DNA of 64,000 nt. Origin: Paeniglutamicibacter gangotriensis Lz1y (GTDB taxonomy: Bacteria > Actinomycetota > Actinomycetes > Actinomycetales > Micrococcaceae). The notes below the pieces were generated by a model that was not told where the DNA came from, searched no databases, and was given only the letters and a program-made list of their open reading frames with translations. Numbering within the stretch: position 1 is the stretch's first letter; every line of letters begins with the position of its first letter. The position numbers and the translations under genes are program-made. Shown one piece after another: positions 9,584-17,269 of this stretch. The DNA lies in NCBI RefSeq assembly GCF_000348945.1, contig NZ_AOCK01000014.1:1-64000 (forward strand). Reading direction: 5' to 3'.

Positions 9584-9623
9584 AGAATATATACAAGATA
9601 TCGATCGTCTATAGTAACGTCAA
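9584..9623 (-). promoter_or_regulatory. Promoter candidate for the substrate-binding protein gene
   Basis: Minus-strand TAGACG (9606-9611) and TATTCT (9584-9589) are 16 bases apart; an alternative -35, TTGACG, lies at 9618-9623. The arrangement repeats that upstream of the ring-cleavage dioxygenase at 3989-4017, including the -10 hexamer TATTCT and nearby ATCGATCG, which suggests common control of the two transcripts. Confidence 0.45.
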
Positions 9624-9659
9624 CCATTTTTTCGGAACGTGACCCAACCCAGGCAGTGG

Positions 9660-10238
9660 TTATGGTCGCGCCATTGGCGCAGGTCCGTTATCGGTGCAGG
9701 CCAGGATTCGGCGGCCGCCTGGCGGGCAGTACTCAGCAATCTGCCCGGGGAGCTCCTCGAATCGCGCTCCATTGTCAAGATCGACCGCGTGGATCCAAAC
9801 TTCATGGGCCCGAAACCAAACGGTGTCCGCCAGCGGCAACTCACCGCCGTCCGGCAGCACCAACGTATTCCGCCAGGTCTCCGGCGTCGTGTCGCGCCAC
9901 TGAACATCTAGGTGCACCGCAGAGTGGGCGAAAAGGTTTCGAAGTGCCTGCGGCGCAAGCGTCGCTCCGAAGGCAATAAGCTCATCCTGGGCCGCCGGAG
10001 GCGGGTACATACGTGATTCGACCCCCGCCGCCTCGGCCAGCCGAACGAGCGCCCTCGCTTGGTAGGCGGCATGCGCCACGACGTGGCGGCGGCTCCAGCC
10101 TGAAATTCGGGAGGGTCCGTCCAAATCCACATCCCGGAGTTCGTTGAGTTTCCTGCCGAAGTGGGAGGTGCCCCGGCGGGCGAGCAGCAGGGCGAGCCTG
10201 AGATCCGGGTCAGTGACCAAATCATGTCGGGCAACCAT
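9660..10238 (-). CDS. Mycothiol-dependent maleylpyruvate isomerase-like protein, C-terminally short
   Basis: The 192-residue protein matches the DinB-like N-terminal domain of mycothiol-dependent maleylpyruvate isomerases, which convert maleylpyruvate to fumarylpyruvate after gentisate ring cleavage. The predicted zinc ligands are conserved: histidine in GWSRRHVVAH (H52 or H56), and E146 and H150 in HEVWIHAVDL. Family members are usually about 240 residues with a second SCP2-like domain; here the chain ends soon after the first domain at a clean stop. ATG 10238 is preceded by GGAAGGTG. It lies between the transporter ATPase and binding-protein genes. Presence of the metal site argues for function, the missing domain against full activity. 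Confidence 0.75.
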   Translation of the reverse strand: MVARHDLVTDPDLRLALLLARRGTSHFGRKLNELRDVDLDGPSRISGWSRRHVVAHAAYQARALVRLAEAAGVESRMYPPPAAQDELIAFGATLAPQALRNLFAHSAVHLDVQWRDTTPETWRNTLVLPDGGELPLADTVWFRAHEVWIHAVDLDNGARFEELPGQIAEYCPPGGRRILACTDNGPAPMARP

Positions 10239-10265
10239 TAATACACCTTCCGAATTCGACCGGCA

Positions 10266-11123
10266 TTAATGGCCGGCCTGCGCCGCGGCGGTGGGGCGGT
10301 GCCCTGCCTTGGCGAGCTGGATCTGTTCGTAGACGTGGTGGCGCAGTTCGGTGAACCGCGGCAGCGAGCGGGTGTTGAGTTGGTCCCGCTCGTCGGGCAG
10401 ATCGATGGTCAGATCCTCCTGAATCACCGTCGGCGAGCTGGAGAGGATGATCACACGTTCACCCAGATAGACGGACTCGTCGATATCGTGGGTGACGAAC
10501 AGGACGGTCACGCCGAGTTTGCGCCAAACGGTGCGGATCAGGTCCTCCAGGTCCGCGCGGGTCTGTGCGTCCACGGCCGCAAACGGTTCGTCCATCAGCA
10601 GCACCTCGGGCTGATAGGCCACGGCGCGGGCGATGGCCACGCGCTGCTGCATGCCGCCGGAAAGCTGCCAGGGGTAGGACTGCGGAACGTGGGCCAAGCC
10701 CACGGCCTCCAGCGCGTCGTCGACGAGCCTGTCGCGTTCAGCCTTGGGCACACCCTGGTTCTTCAGCGGCAGCTCCACGTTCTCCCGCACCCGCATCCAG
10801 GGAAAGAGTGAACGGCCGTATTCTTGGAACACCACAGCCATCTTCTTTGGCGGGCCGGAGACTTTCACGCCGTCGAGCAGGACCTCGCCCTCGGTCGGGG
10901 CCATCAGCCCGGCAATGCACTTCAGGAGCGTGGTCTTGCCGGAACCGGAGGGGCCGACCAGGCAGGCCAGCTCGCCGGCCTTCAGGTCGAAGGTCAGGTT
11001 CCGCACGGCCTCGATGTCGCCGCCGTCGGTCTTGTAGACCTTCTTCATGTTGCGGACCGAGAGCATGGCCTCGTTCCCGGGCAGGGTCTTACCGGCCGGA
11101 GCCGGGGTGGTTTCAGATTGCAT
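10266..11123 (-). CDS. NitT/TauT-type ABC transporter ATP-binding protein
   Basis: The 285-residue ATPase has Walker A GPSGSGKTT, signature SGGMQQR and Walker B VLLMDEPFAAVD, in the order and spacing of SsuB/TauB-like importers. It powers uptake through the two permeases encoded just upstream; its start overlaps the end of the second permease gene by 11 bases, so the three are one translational unit. It acts at the inner face of the membrane. The cargo is likely the aromatic acid handled by this cluster. Confidence 0.9.
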   Translation of the reverse strand: MQSETTPAPAGKTLPGNEAMLSVRNMKKVYKTDGGDIEAVRNLTFDLKAGELACLVGPSGSGKTTLLKCIAGLMAPTEGEVLLDGVKVSGPPKKMAVVFQEYGRSLFPWMRVRENVELPLKNQGVPKAERDRLVDDALEAVGLAHVPQSYPWQLSGGMQQRVAIARAVAYQPEVLLMDEPFAAVDAQTRADLEDLIRTVWRKLGVTVLFVTHDIDESVYLGERVIILSSSPTVIQEDLTIDLPDERDQLNTRSLPRFTELRHHVYEQIQLAKAGHRPTAAAQAGH

Positions 11124-11886
11124 TTTCTACCTCTCGCAGGCCGTGGTACCAGCGCAGCACACGCCGCTCGGTCCACTGGAAGATGAATGACATTGCCACG
11201 CCGATCAGGCCCAGGATCACAATGCCGGACCACATTTCCGGAATGGCGAAGGACCGCTGGAACTGGACAATGGCGAAGCCAAGTCCAGAGGATGAGGCGA
11301 ACATTTCGGAAATGACCATCAGGATCAAACCGATCGACAGGCACTGGCGGATTCCGGCCATAATCTGCGGACCGGCGGACGGAAGCACCAGGTACTTAAC
11401 CCGCGCCCAGCCCTGGATTCCGTAGGTGTGGGCCGAGTCTGAGAGCACCCCGTCGATGGCGCGGACACCTTCGATGGTGTTCAACAGCACCGGCCAGATA
11501 CAGCCGGAGATGATCACAACCACCTTCATGGAATCGGAGATACCCATCAGCAGCATCAGGACCGGCACAAGGACCGGCGGCGGAATGGCACGGAAGAATT
11601 CAAGCACCGGTTCCGTCAGGTCCCGCAGCCACTTGACCGAACCGATCAACAGGCCCGTGACAATGCCGAAGATGATCGCCGAGGAAACCCCGACCACCAG
11701 GCGCCCGATGCTGGGCAGCACGTCCGAGAGGATGCGATCCCCGAGCCACGTCTCGGCGAACGCCTCGGCCAGCAGCGCCGGGGTAGGCACGAAGAAGTTC
11801 GTCTCCCCCAGCGTCGAGACCCACCAGATCGCAACCAGGATCAGAGGCAACGCCAGCACGTATCCAAGAGTCTTCAAGAACCTCAT
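11113..11886 (-). CDS. ABC transporter permease, second subunit
   Basis: The 257-residue membrane protein has about six hydrophobic segments and the BPD-type permease cytoplasmic loop seen in SsuC/TauC proteins (around YGIQGWARVKYLVLPSAGPQI). It overlaps the upstream permease gene by four bases (11883-11886) and the ATPase gene by eleven. The two different permeases imply a heterodimeric channel, which is less common than a homodimer for this transporter class. Together with the ATPase and the lipoprotein at 8589-9548 it forms a complete importer. Confidence 0.88.
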   Translation of the reverse strand: MRFLKTLGYVLALPLILVAIWWVSTLGETNFFVPTPALLAEAFAETWLGDRILSDVLPSIGRLVVGVSSAIIFGIVTGLLIGSVKWLRDLTEPVLEFFRAIPPPVLVPVLMLLMGISDSMKVVVIISGCIWPVLLNTIEGVRAIDGVLSDSAHTYGIQGWARVKYLVLPSAGPQIMAGIRQCLSIGLILMVISEMFASSSGLGFAIVQFQRSFAIPEMWSGIVILGLIGVAMSFIFQWTERRVLRWYHGLREVENAI

Positions 11887-12782
11887 ACGATCGCCTCCGA
11901 ACGGATCGAGGAATGCCAGGACAAGGTCTTGCGCTCAATGAAACGCATGACCAGGTTGATGACGACGCCGATCAGGCCCGTCGCGAGTACCAGCGCGTAC
12001 ATCCCTGAGATCGCGCCGCCAGACTGGGCCAGAGCAATCTCGCGGCCCAGCCCGGGGGAACCGATCACCAGTTCGGCGGTGATCGCCAGGATCAGCGCCA
12101 CGGAAGCGGCCAGACGGATGCCGGTCATCAGGTACGGCAGCGCCGTCGGGAACACCACGTGGCGGACCCGGGCCATGGTGCCGAGCCCGTAGGACTTGGC
12201 GGTCTGCATCGCCACGTTGTCCACATCGGCCACCCCGTAGAGCACCTGGATGAAAACCTGCCAGAAAGACGCGTAGACCACCAGCATCAGGGTTGATTCG
12301 ATCTTCACGCCGAACAGCAGCACGGCCAGCGGGATCAGCGCCACCGAAGGGATCGGGCGGAGGAACTCCACCGTCGAGTTCGTGAACTTTCGCAGGACCA
12401 TCGACGAACCCGTGATGAACCCCAGCACCACGGCCAGCACGATCGCCATCATCAGGCCGATCGCCCAAGCCAGCATGGTCTCGCCCACCGCAACCCAGAA
12501 CGCCGTCAAACTGAAATCGGTGATCAGTGCCGCGATGACCTCACTGGCAGGTGGCAAGAACCGCGGCTCAACGACGCCCACGCGTGGAATCAACTCCCAC
12601 AGCAGCAGGAACCCAATAATGCCCGCAAGCCCGGGCAACTGCTTCTTCGACCGTCTCATCTTTCCCGGACGAGGCTTTTCCCCTCCAGGGAAGGAACGGG
12701 GCAAAGGAAGGGGCCCGCTAGATTTCTCGTCGGCCAGCGGTCTGTCACTATGTCGGTCAAAAATGGGTGTCAAAGGCTGCAT
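11883..12782 (-). CDS. ABC transporter permease, first subunit
   Basis: The 299-residue protein has a roughly 45-residue basic, proline-rich cytoplasmic N-terminus followed by six membrane segments and the permease loop (YGLGTMARVRHVVFPTALPYL). ATG 12782 has an AAGGAAA ribosome site seven bases upstream; a shorter start at 12659 lacks a comparable site. It is the first gene of the leftward arm and faces the hydrolase gene across the 276-base divergent promoter region. Downstream overlap with the second permease indicates coupled translation. Confidence 0.87.
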   Translation of the reverse strand: MQPLTPIFDRHSDRPLADEKSSGPLPLPRSFPGGEKPRPGKMRRSKKQLPGLAGIIGFLLLWELIPRVGVVEPRFLPPASEVIAALITDFSLTAFWVAVGETMLAWAIGLMMAIVLAVVLGFITGSSMVLRKFTNSTVEFLRPIPSVALIPLAVLLFGVKIESTLMLVVYASFWQVFIQVLYGVADVDNVAMQTAKSYGLGTMARVRHVVFPTALPYLMTGIRLAASVALILAITAELVIGSPGLGREIALAQSGGAISGMYALVLATGLIGVVINLVMRFIERKTLSWHSSIRSEAIV

Positions 12783-13058
12783 TGCCCGTTTCCTTGGTTT
12801 GGTCCGTATGTGCGCAAGCGGAGATCGACGGCAACAAGCCGTGTGTTAGGTGCAGATTGGAAGTTCTCGGACCCCCAGTGAAAGACGTTCCAGATGGGCC
12901 GTCTCTGCCACGAACAACTATTCGTGTGACACAAGACTCCACGATCGTGGCAACGTATGTCAACCATTGATTCCATCAGGGCAGTCATGCATAATGGATG
13001 ACATCTAGAAATGCGTCCGCATTTATCAATGTCTAGCACATCGACGAAGAGGTAACCC
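12783..13058. promoter_or_regulatory. Divergent promoter/operator region of the first catabolic cluster
   Basis: For the rightward arm, TTGATT (12967-12972) and CATAAT (12990-12995) are 17 bases apart. Just downstream of the expected start point lies a 16-base palindrome, AAATGCGTCCGCATTT (13009-13024), in a position suited to repression. Two more symmetrical sites lie toward the leftward arm: CACGAA-N6-TTCGTG (12909-12926) and CCACGATCGTGG (12939-12950). No regulator gene sits inside the cluster; the PaaX homologue at 20984-21892 is the nearest candidate to bind here. Confidence 0.55.
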
Positions 13059-13940
13059 ATGAGACTGGCAACTTTTAACGGCGCACGACTCGGCATCGTG
13101 GACAACGACGAGTTGACTGACATAACTGATTTGGCAGGCGTCGCTGACTCCGGCAAAGGCGGGCCCCTGCTGGCACTGCTCGAGGCCGGAAAAACCGTTC
13201 AGGACCTCGCCGCCATGGACTTCTCCGCCGCTCCCCGGATTCCACTTACCGAGGCGACGATCAGCGCCCCGCTTCCCCGCCCGCACAAGGTCATCGGAGC
13301 CCCGGTCAATTACATCGATCATCAGATCGAAATGTCGGAGCAGAAAACCATTGGTGAGTATGGGGTGTTTCTCAAGTCCCCTTCCTCGGTAATCGGCCCG
13401 GGCGAGTCTATCCAGCTGCCATATCTCGACAAGCGCACGGACCAGGAAGGTGAACTGGGAGTCGTCATCGGCAAACTGGCCCGCAACGTTTCCGTCGACC
13501 AGGCGCTGGATTATGTCTTCGGCTATATGCCGGTGCTGGACATCACCGTCAGGTCCGGGGAGGACCGTTCAACAAGGAAGTCCTTCCGCACCTTCACACC
13601 CACCGGCCCCTATGTCGTCACGGCCGATGAAGTCGGTGACCCGGATGATCTGCAACTCAAATGCTGGGTGGGAGGCGAACTGCGCCAACAGGTCAACACA
13701 CGGGAACTCATCTTCTCGATCGCCGAGGTGATCTCCTATGCCAGCCATGTCATGGATCTGGAACCTGGTGACATAATCGCCAGCGGAACCCCTGCCGGCG
13801 TGGGACCGCTGGCCGACGGTGATGATGTGATCCTGGAGATCGAGAAGCTCGGCCGTCTTGCCGTGGTTGTCAGCGCCGGAACAGCCATTAACTACGCGGA
13901 CCGCCCGGGTCCGCGCCTTGCCGCAGATACGGTGCGCTGA
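13059..13940 (+). CDS. Fumarylacetoacetate hydrolase-family acylpyruvate hydrolase
   Basis: The 293-residue protein is of the FAH superfamily, whose acylpyruvase members split fumarylpyruvate or maleylpyruvate into the diacid and pyruvate. The metal-binding core motifs are visible: KVIGAPVNYIDH, FLKSPSSVIGPG, QEGELGVVIGK and ASGTPAGVG. The start has GAAGAGG nine bases upstream. It opens the rightward arm. If the ring substrate carries a methyl group, its diacid product would be citraconate or mesaconate, which links it to the hydratase of the leftward arm. It resembles the hydrolase of the second cluster at 44675-45604 in motif order. Confidence 0.85.
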   Translation: MRLATFNGARLGIVDNDELTDITDLAGVADSGKGGPLLALLEAGKTVQDLAAMDFSAAPRIPLTEATISAPLPRPHKVIGAPVNYIDHQIEMSEQKTIGEYGVFLKSPSSVIGPGESIQLPYLDKRTDQEGELGVVIGKLARNVSVDQALDYVFGYMPVLDITVRSGEDRSTRKSFRTFTPTGPYVVTADEVGDPDDLQLKCWVGGELRQQVNTRELIFSIAEVISYASHVMDLEPGDIIASGTPAGVGPLADGDDVILEIEKLGRLAVVVSAGTAINYADRPGPRLAADTVR

Positions 13941-13941
13941 G

Positions 13942-16005
13942 GTGGCAACCGCTACCCGCTCAGGGCTGGACTGTCTTTTCAACCCGCGGAGTGTTGCCGT
14001 TATGGGCGCGTCCGGAAATGCAGGCAAGGCCGGATACGCCATGGTTTCGTCGCTCGCTAACTTCCCCGGACCGGTGTACGCCATTAATCCCCGGGCGGCA
14101 GCTGTGGGAGAGAGCATCCTTAATCTGGAAACCAAAGCATCGGTGGCCGAATTGAAAGGACAAGTCGATCTTGCCGTTCTGACGGTGCCGGCCCAGATGG
14201 TGCCCGAGGCCCTTGAACAGTGCGGAGAGGCCGGAGTCACCGCCGCCGTTATCTGCGCAGGCGGATTCAGCGAGAGTGGCGACGAGGGATCCGCCCTTCA
14301 GCAGCAAGCGGTACATGTGGCCACCACCCACGGCATCCGGTTGCTTGGCCCCAACACTTCAGGGTTCATGAATCCAAGGCTCGGGCTGTTCGCCAATTTC
14401 ATGCCCTCGGTTACCACTCTCAGTCCAGGCCCCGTCGCTGTCGTGGCCCAAAGCGGCGGTGTGAACTTAGCCCTCGCCTTCATGCTGGACCATGCCGGAA
14501 TCGGGACAAGCCTGAGCGTCGGCTTGGGCAACGGCGCAGATGTCGGGTTCGTAGAGGTTCTCGACCACTTGGCCAACGATCCAGAGACGACCGCCGTGGC
14601 ACTTCATGTGGAGGGAGTCGCCGACGGGGCGGCGCTGATGGACGCGGTCCTAAGGGTTTCCACCCGTAAACCGGTTATCGCCATCAAGGTCGGGAAGAAC
14701 GACGTCGGTGATTTCGCCAAGTCCCACACAGGAGCCCTCACCGGTTCCTACGAGGTCACCCGCGCCGCACTGTCCCAAGCCGGCGCCGTCGTGGTGGACA
14801 GCCTGGCCGAGCTAGTCGATGCCGTCACCGCCTTGAGCACGATCCGGCTGCAGCCCCACCCCGGCCCCGGAGCCGCCGTCATCACCGGCCAGGCCGGTCC
14901 CGGCCTCATCCTGGCGGATGCCCTCGCCGAAGCCGGAGTGCCGATGCCAGCCCTCCACAGCGAGACAACCGCGCAGCTCCAACAGCTGCTCCCTGCTCTG
15001 ACCTATCAAAGGAACCCCGTGGACACGGGCCGTCCGGGGGGAAGTTTCCCGGCGGTGGCACGCGCGGTTTCCGAAGACCCCTCGATTGCGCTGACCGCTG
15101 TGTATGCGCTCGACGAGCCGGGCGCGTTCGATCCCGTAGCCGCACTGGGCCCGTTGTCCGGGCACGTCATGTTCGCCTCCGGCGGCCCCAAGAATGTGCT
15201 CATCCAGCAGCGTGAGCGGCTGCGCGAATTGAGAATCCCGATGTTCCATTCCCCCGACGCATTGGCCCACGGTGTGGCCGCCGTCGTGAAGGATGCGCAG
15301 CTACAGTTCGCCGCCAGCCAGTGGCCGGTCCGCCCGGCCTTTGGCAGGGGTGCCATACTGGGTTCAACCCTTGACGAAAGCGAGGGCAAACGGCTCATAG
15401 CCGAGGCCGGGGTGCAAATACCAGCAGGCCGGACCGCCGCGAACCGGCAAGAAGCCCATGCGGCGCTGGAGGATTTGGGCGGACCCCTCGTCGTTAAGGT
15501 TTTGGACGCGGCAATCCTGCATAAAGCCGATGTCGGCGGTGTCCACACCAATATCCGAACCCCCGACCAGCTGGACGTGGCCTTGGATGTGATCGACCGG
15601 ATACCGAACCGTTCATCCGGACGGTACCTGCTGGAACGGCAAGCGGGCTACGGTGTCGAGCTCATCGTCGGCGGTGTTCGCGACGCGGCATTCGGCCCCG
15701 TGGTGGCGCTCAGCCTCGGCGGCACCGATGTCGAAATCTCGAACGTTTCTCCCCAGCTGCGGGTCGCCCCCTTGAGCCGACCCGCAGCGATTGACATGGT
15801 ACTGGGGTTGCCGCCGGCGCTATTGGCCGGCCACCGCGGGTCCCCGCCCATCGATCCTGAAGCCGTAGCCGACATCCTGCTGGCCGTCAGCGAGCTGCTG
15901 ATGACCTACTCGGACATCACCGAAGTGGATCTCAACCCCGTACGGATCACCGCAGAGGGATCCATCGTCCTCGACGCACTGATTATCTGCGAACTCCAGC
16001 ACTAG
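13942..16005 (+). CDS. ADP-forming acyl-CoA synthetase (acetate-CoA ligase-like), fused alpha-beta
   Basis: The 687-residue protein joins a CoA-binding Rossmann domain (NPRSVAVMGASGNAGKAGY), a succinyl-CoA-synthetase-like domain with the phosphorylated histidine motif KSHTGALTGS, and a C-terminal ATP-grasp domain (VKVLDAAILHKADVGGV). Such enzymes interconvert acyl-CoA + ADP + phosphate and acid + CoA + ATP. GTG 13942 follows the hydrolase stop by one base; earlier in-frame codons lie inside that gene. In this cluster it could recover ATP from an aryl-CoA intermediate or activate an acid; direction and substrate are not visible. Confidence 0.8.
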   Translation: MATATRSGLDCLFNPRSVAVMGASGNAGKAGYAMVSSLANFPGPVYAINPRAAAVGESILNLETKASVAELKGQVDLAVLTVPAQMVPEALEQCGEAGVTAAVICAGGFSESGDEGSALQQQAVHVATTHGIRLLGPNTSGFMNPRLGLFANFMPSVTTLSPGPVAVVAQSGGVNLALAFMLDHAGIGTSLSVGLGNGADVGFVEVLDHLANDPETTAVALHVEGVADGAALMDAVLRVSTRKPVIAIKVGKNDVGDFAKSHTGALTGSYEVTRAALSQAGAVVVDSLAELVDAVTALSTIRLQPHPGPGAAVITGQAGPGLILADALAEAGVPMPALHSETTAQLQQLLPALTYQRNPVDTGRPGGSFPAVARAVSEDPSIALTAVYALDEPGAFDPVAALGPLSGHVMFASGGPKNVLIQQRERLRELRIPMFHSPDALAHGVAAVVKDAQLQFAASQWPVRPAFGRGAILGSTLDESEGKRLIAEAGVQIPAGRTAANRQEAHAALEDLGGPLVVKVLDAAILHKADVGGVHTNIRTPDQLDVALDVIDRIPNRSSGRYLLERQAGYGVELIVGGVRDAAFGPVVALSLGGTDVEISNVSPQLRVAPLSRPAAIDMVLGLPPALLAGHRGSPPIDPEAVADILLAVSELLMTYSDITEVDLNPVRITAEGSIVLDALIICELQH

Positions 16006-16020
16006 AAAGGCCTTGCAACC

Positions 16021-17235
16021 ATGAGCAATTCCCATGACGCGATCGTCGTCGGAGCCGGACCTGTCGGCATGACAGCCGCGCTTGCACTCCATTCTGTCGG
16101 CGTCCAAGCGACCGTCCTCGAGGCGGAACCATTCGACCGGCAGCGACCCGGCAGCCGTGCGATCTTTACCCATAGCGAAAGCTTGAGGATTCTGGACCGC
16201 ATCCGCCCCGGGCTGGGCTTTGCCCTCAGTGAATACGGAATCTACTGGGCTACCCAGCGGACATTCTTCGGCGGCAAAGAGGTCTACACCACGACATACC
16301 CCGCACCGAAACCCGGCACCTATCCCCATTTCACCTCTCTTCCACAGGTCCACATCGAACGCTTCCTCTTCGAGGCTTGTCAGGAAGCCGGCGTCAAGTT
16401 CGAATGGAACCGCGAGGTTCAAACGGTGGTATCCGACGAGGATTCGGTAGATATCACCACCACAGACGGAAGTTGTTACAACGCCCGTTATGTGATCGCC
16501 GCGGATGGCTCACGATCCAAGGTCCGAAAGCAGATCGGCGCCACGATGGAAGGCAGCCGGGACGAGGGATGGTATGTGGTCGTGGACCTGACGGAGGACG
16601 AAGACGATCCTCTGCCCTTCGAACGGATCTTCCACTACGAATCCCCCGCCGCTGGCGGCCGTAACGTACTGGCGGTTCCGTTTGCCGGAGGCTGGCGACT
16701 TGATCTGCAACTTAAGCCGGACGATTCGCCCGAAAAGTTCGGCAGTGAAGCAGGCGTTAAGGAATGGGTGGCCAAGGTTCTCGGCAGCAAGTACGCAGAC
16801 CGTATCACCTGGATCTCGACCTATCAGTTCATGCAACTCGTAGCCCACGATTTCGCGGATGAGCACCGCCGCGTGATGCTGGCCGGGGAGGCGGCACACC
16901 TTTTCGCTCCCTTCGGCGCACGCGGCCTGAACTCTGGCATCCCGGATGCGGAGTCAGCGGCATGGGCAGTCGCCCTCGGGCTGAGTGGTACCAACCGGGC
17001 CGTGGGCCGTGCTGCGGTCGAGGCGTTTGCAGGCAATCGCCGTTCCGCAGCAACGTTCAATCGCAATGCGGCAGGGGAGGCCCTCGCACATTTGCGTCCC
17101 GATGAGGAAACACTGACGAAGATCCGGGCCGCTGCCGAAATTGCGCCGCATGACCAAACCGCCAGCACCTGGTTGGAAAAGGCACCCTACGGTCCTCGAG
17201 GGGTTCCGGCCGCCGAGTCCATTTACCGATACTGA
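16021..17235 (+). CDS. FAD-dependent aromatic hydroxylase
   Basis: The 404-residue class A flavoprotein monooxygenase has the FAD dinucleotide motif VVGAGPVGMTAALAL near the N-terminus, the DG motif AADGSRSKVRKQIG, and the GD-type motif LAGEAAHLFAPFGARGLNSG. These enzymes add a hydroxyl to a phenolic ring using NAD(P)H and O2. A GAAAGG ribosome site precedes ATG 16021, 15 bases after the synthetase stop. With the AMP ligase immediately downstream it resembles the salicylyl-CoA synthetase/5-hydroxylase arrangement known from Streptomyces (sdg genes), so the substrate may be a hydroxybenzoyl-CoA. A free hydroxybenzoate is the alternative. Confidence 0.8.
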   Translation: MSNSHDAIVVGAGPVGMTAALALHSVGVQATVLEAEPFDRQRPGSRAIFTHSESLRILDRIRPGLGFALSEYGIYWATQRTFFGGKEVYTTTYPAPKPGTYPHFTSLPQVHIERFLFEACQEAGVKFEWNREVQTVVSDEDSVDITTTDGSCYNARYVIAADGSRSKVRKQIGATMEGSRDEGWYVVVDLTEDEDDPLPFERIFHYESPAAGGRNVLAVPFAGGWRLDLQLKPDDSPEKFGSEAGVKEWVAKVLGSKYADRITWISTYQFMQLVAHDFADEHRRVMLAGEAAHLFAPFGARGLNSGIPDAESAAWAVALGLSGTNRAVGRAAVEAFAGNRRSAATFNRNAAGEALAHLRPDEETLTKIRAAAEIAPHDQTASTWLEKAPYGPRGVPAAESIYRY

Positions 17236-17269
17236 TGCGATCCGTACTGTAAATCCGGAAGGAAAAATA

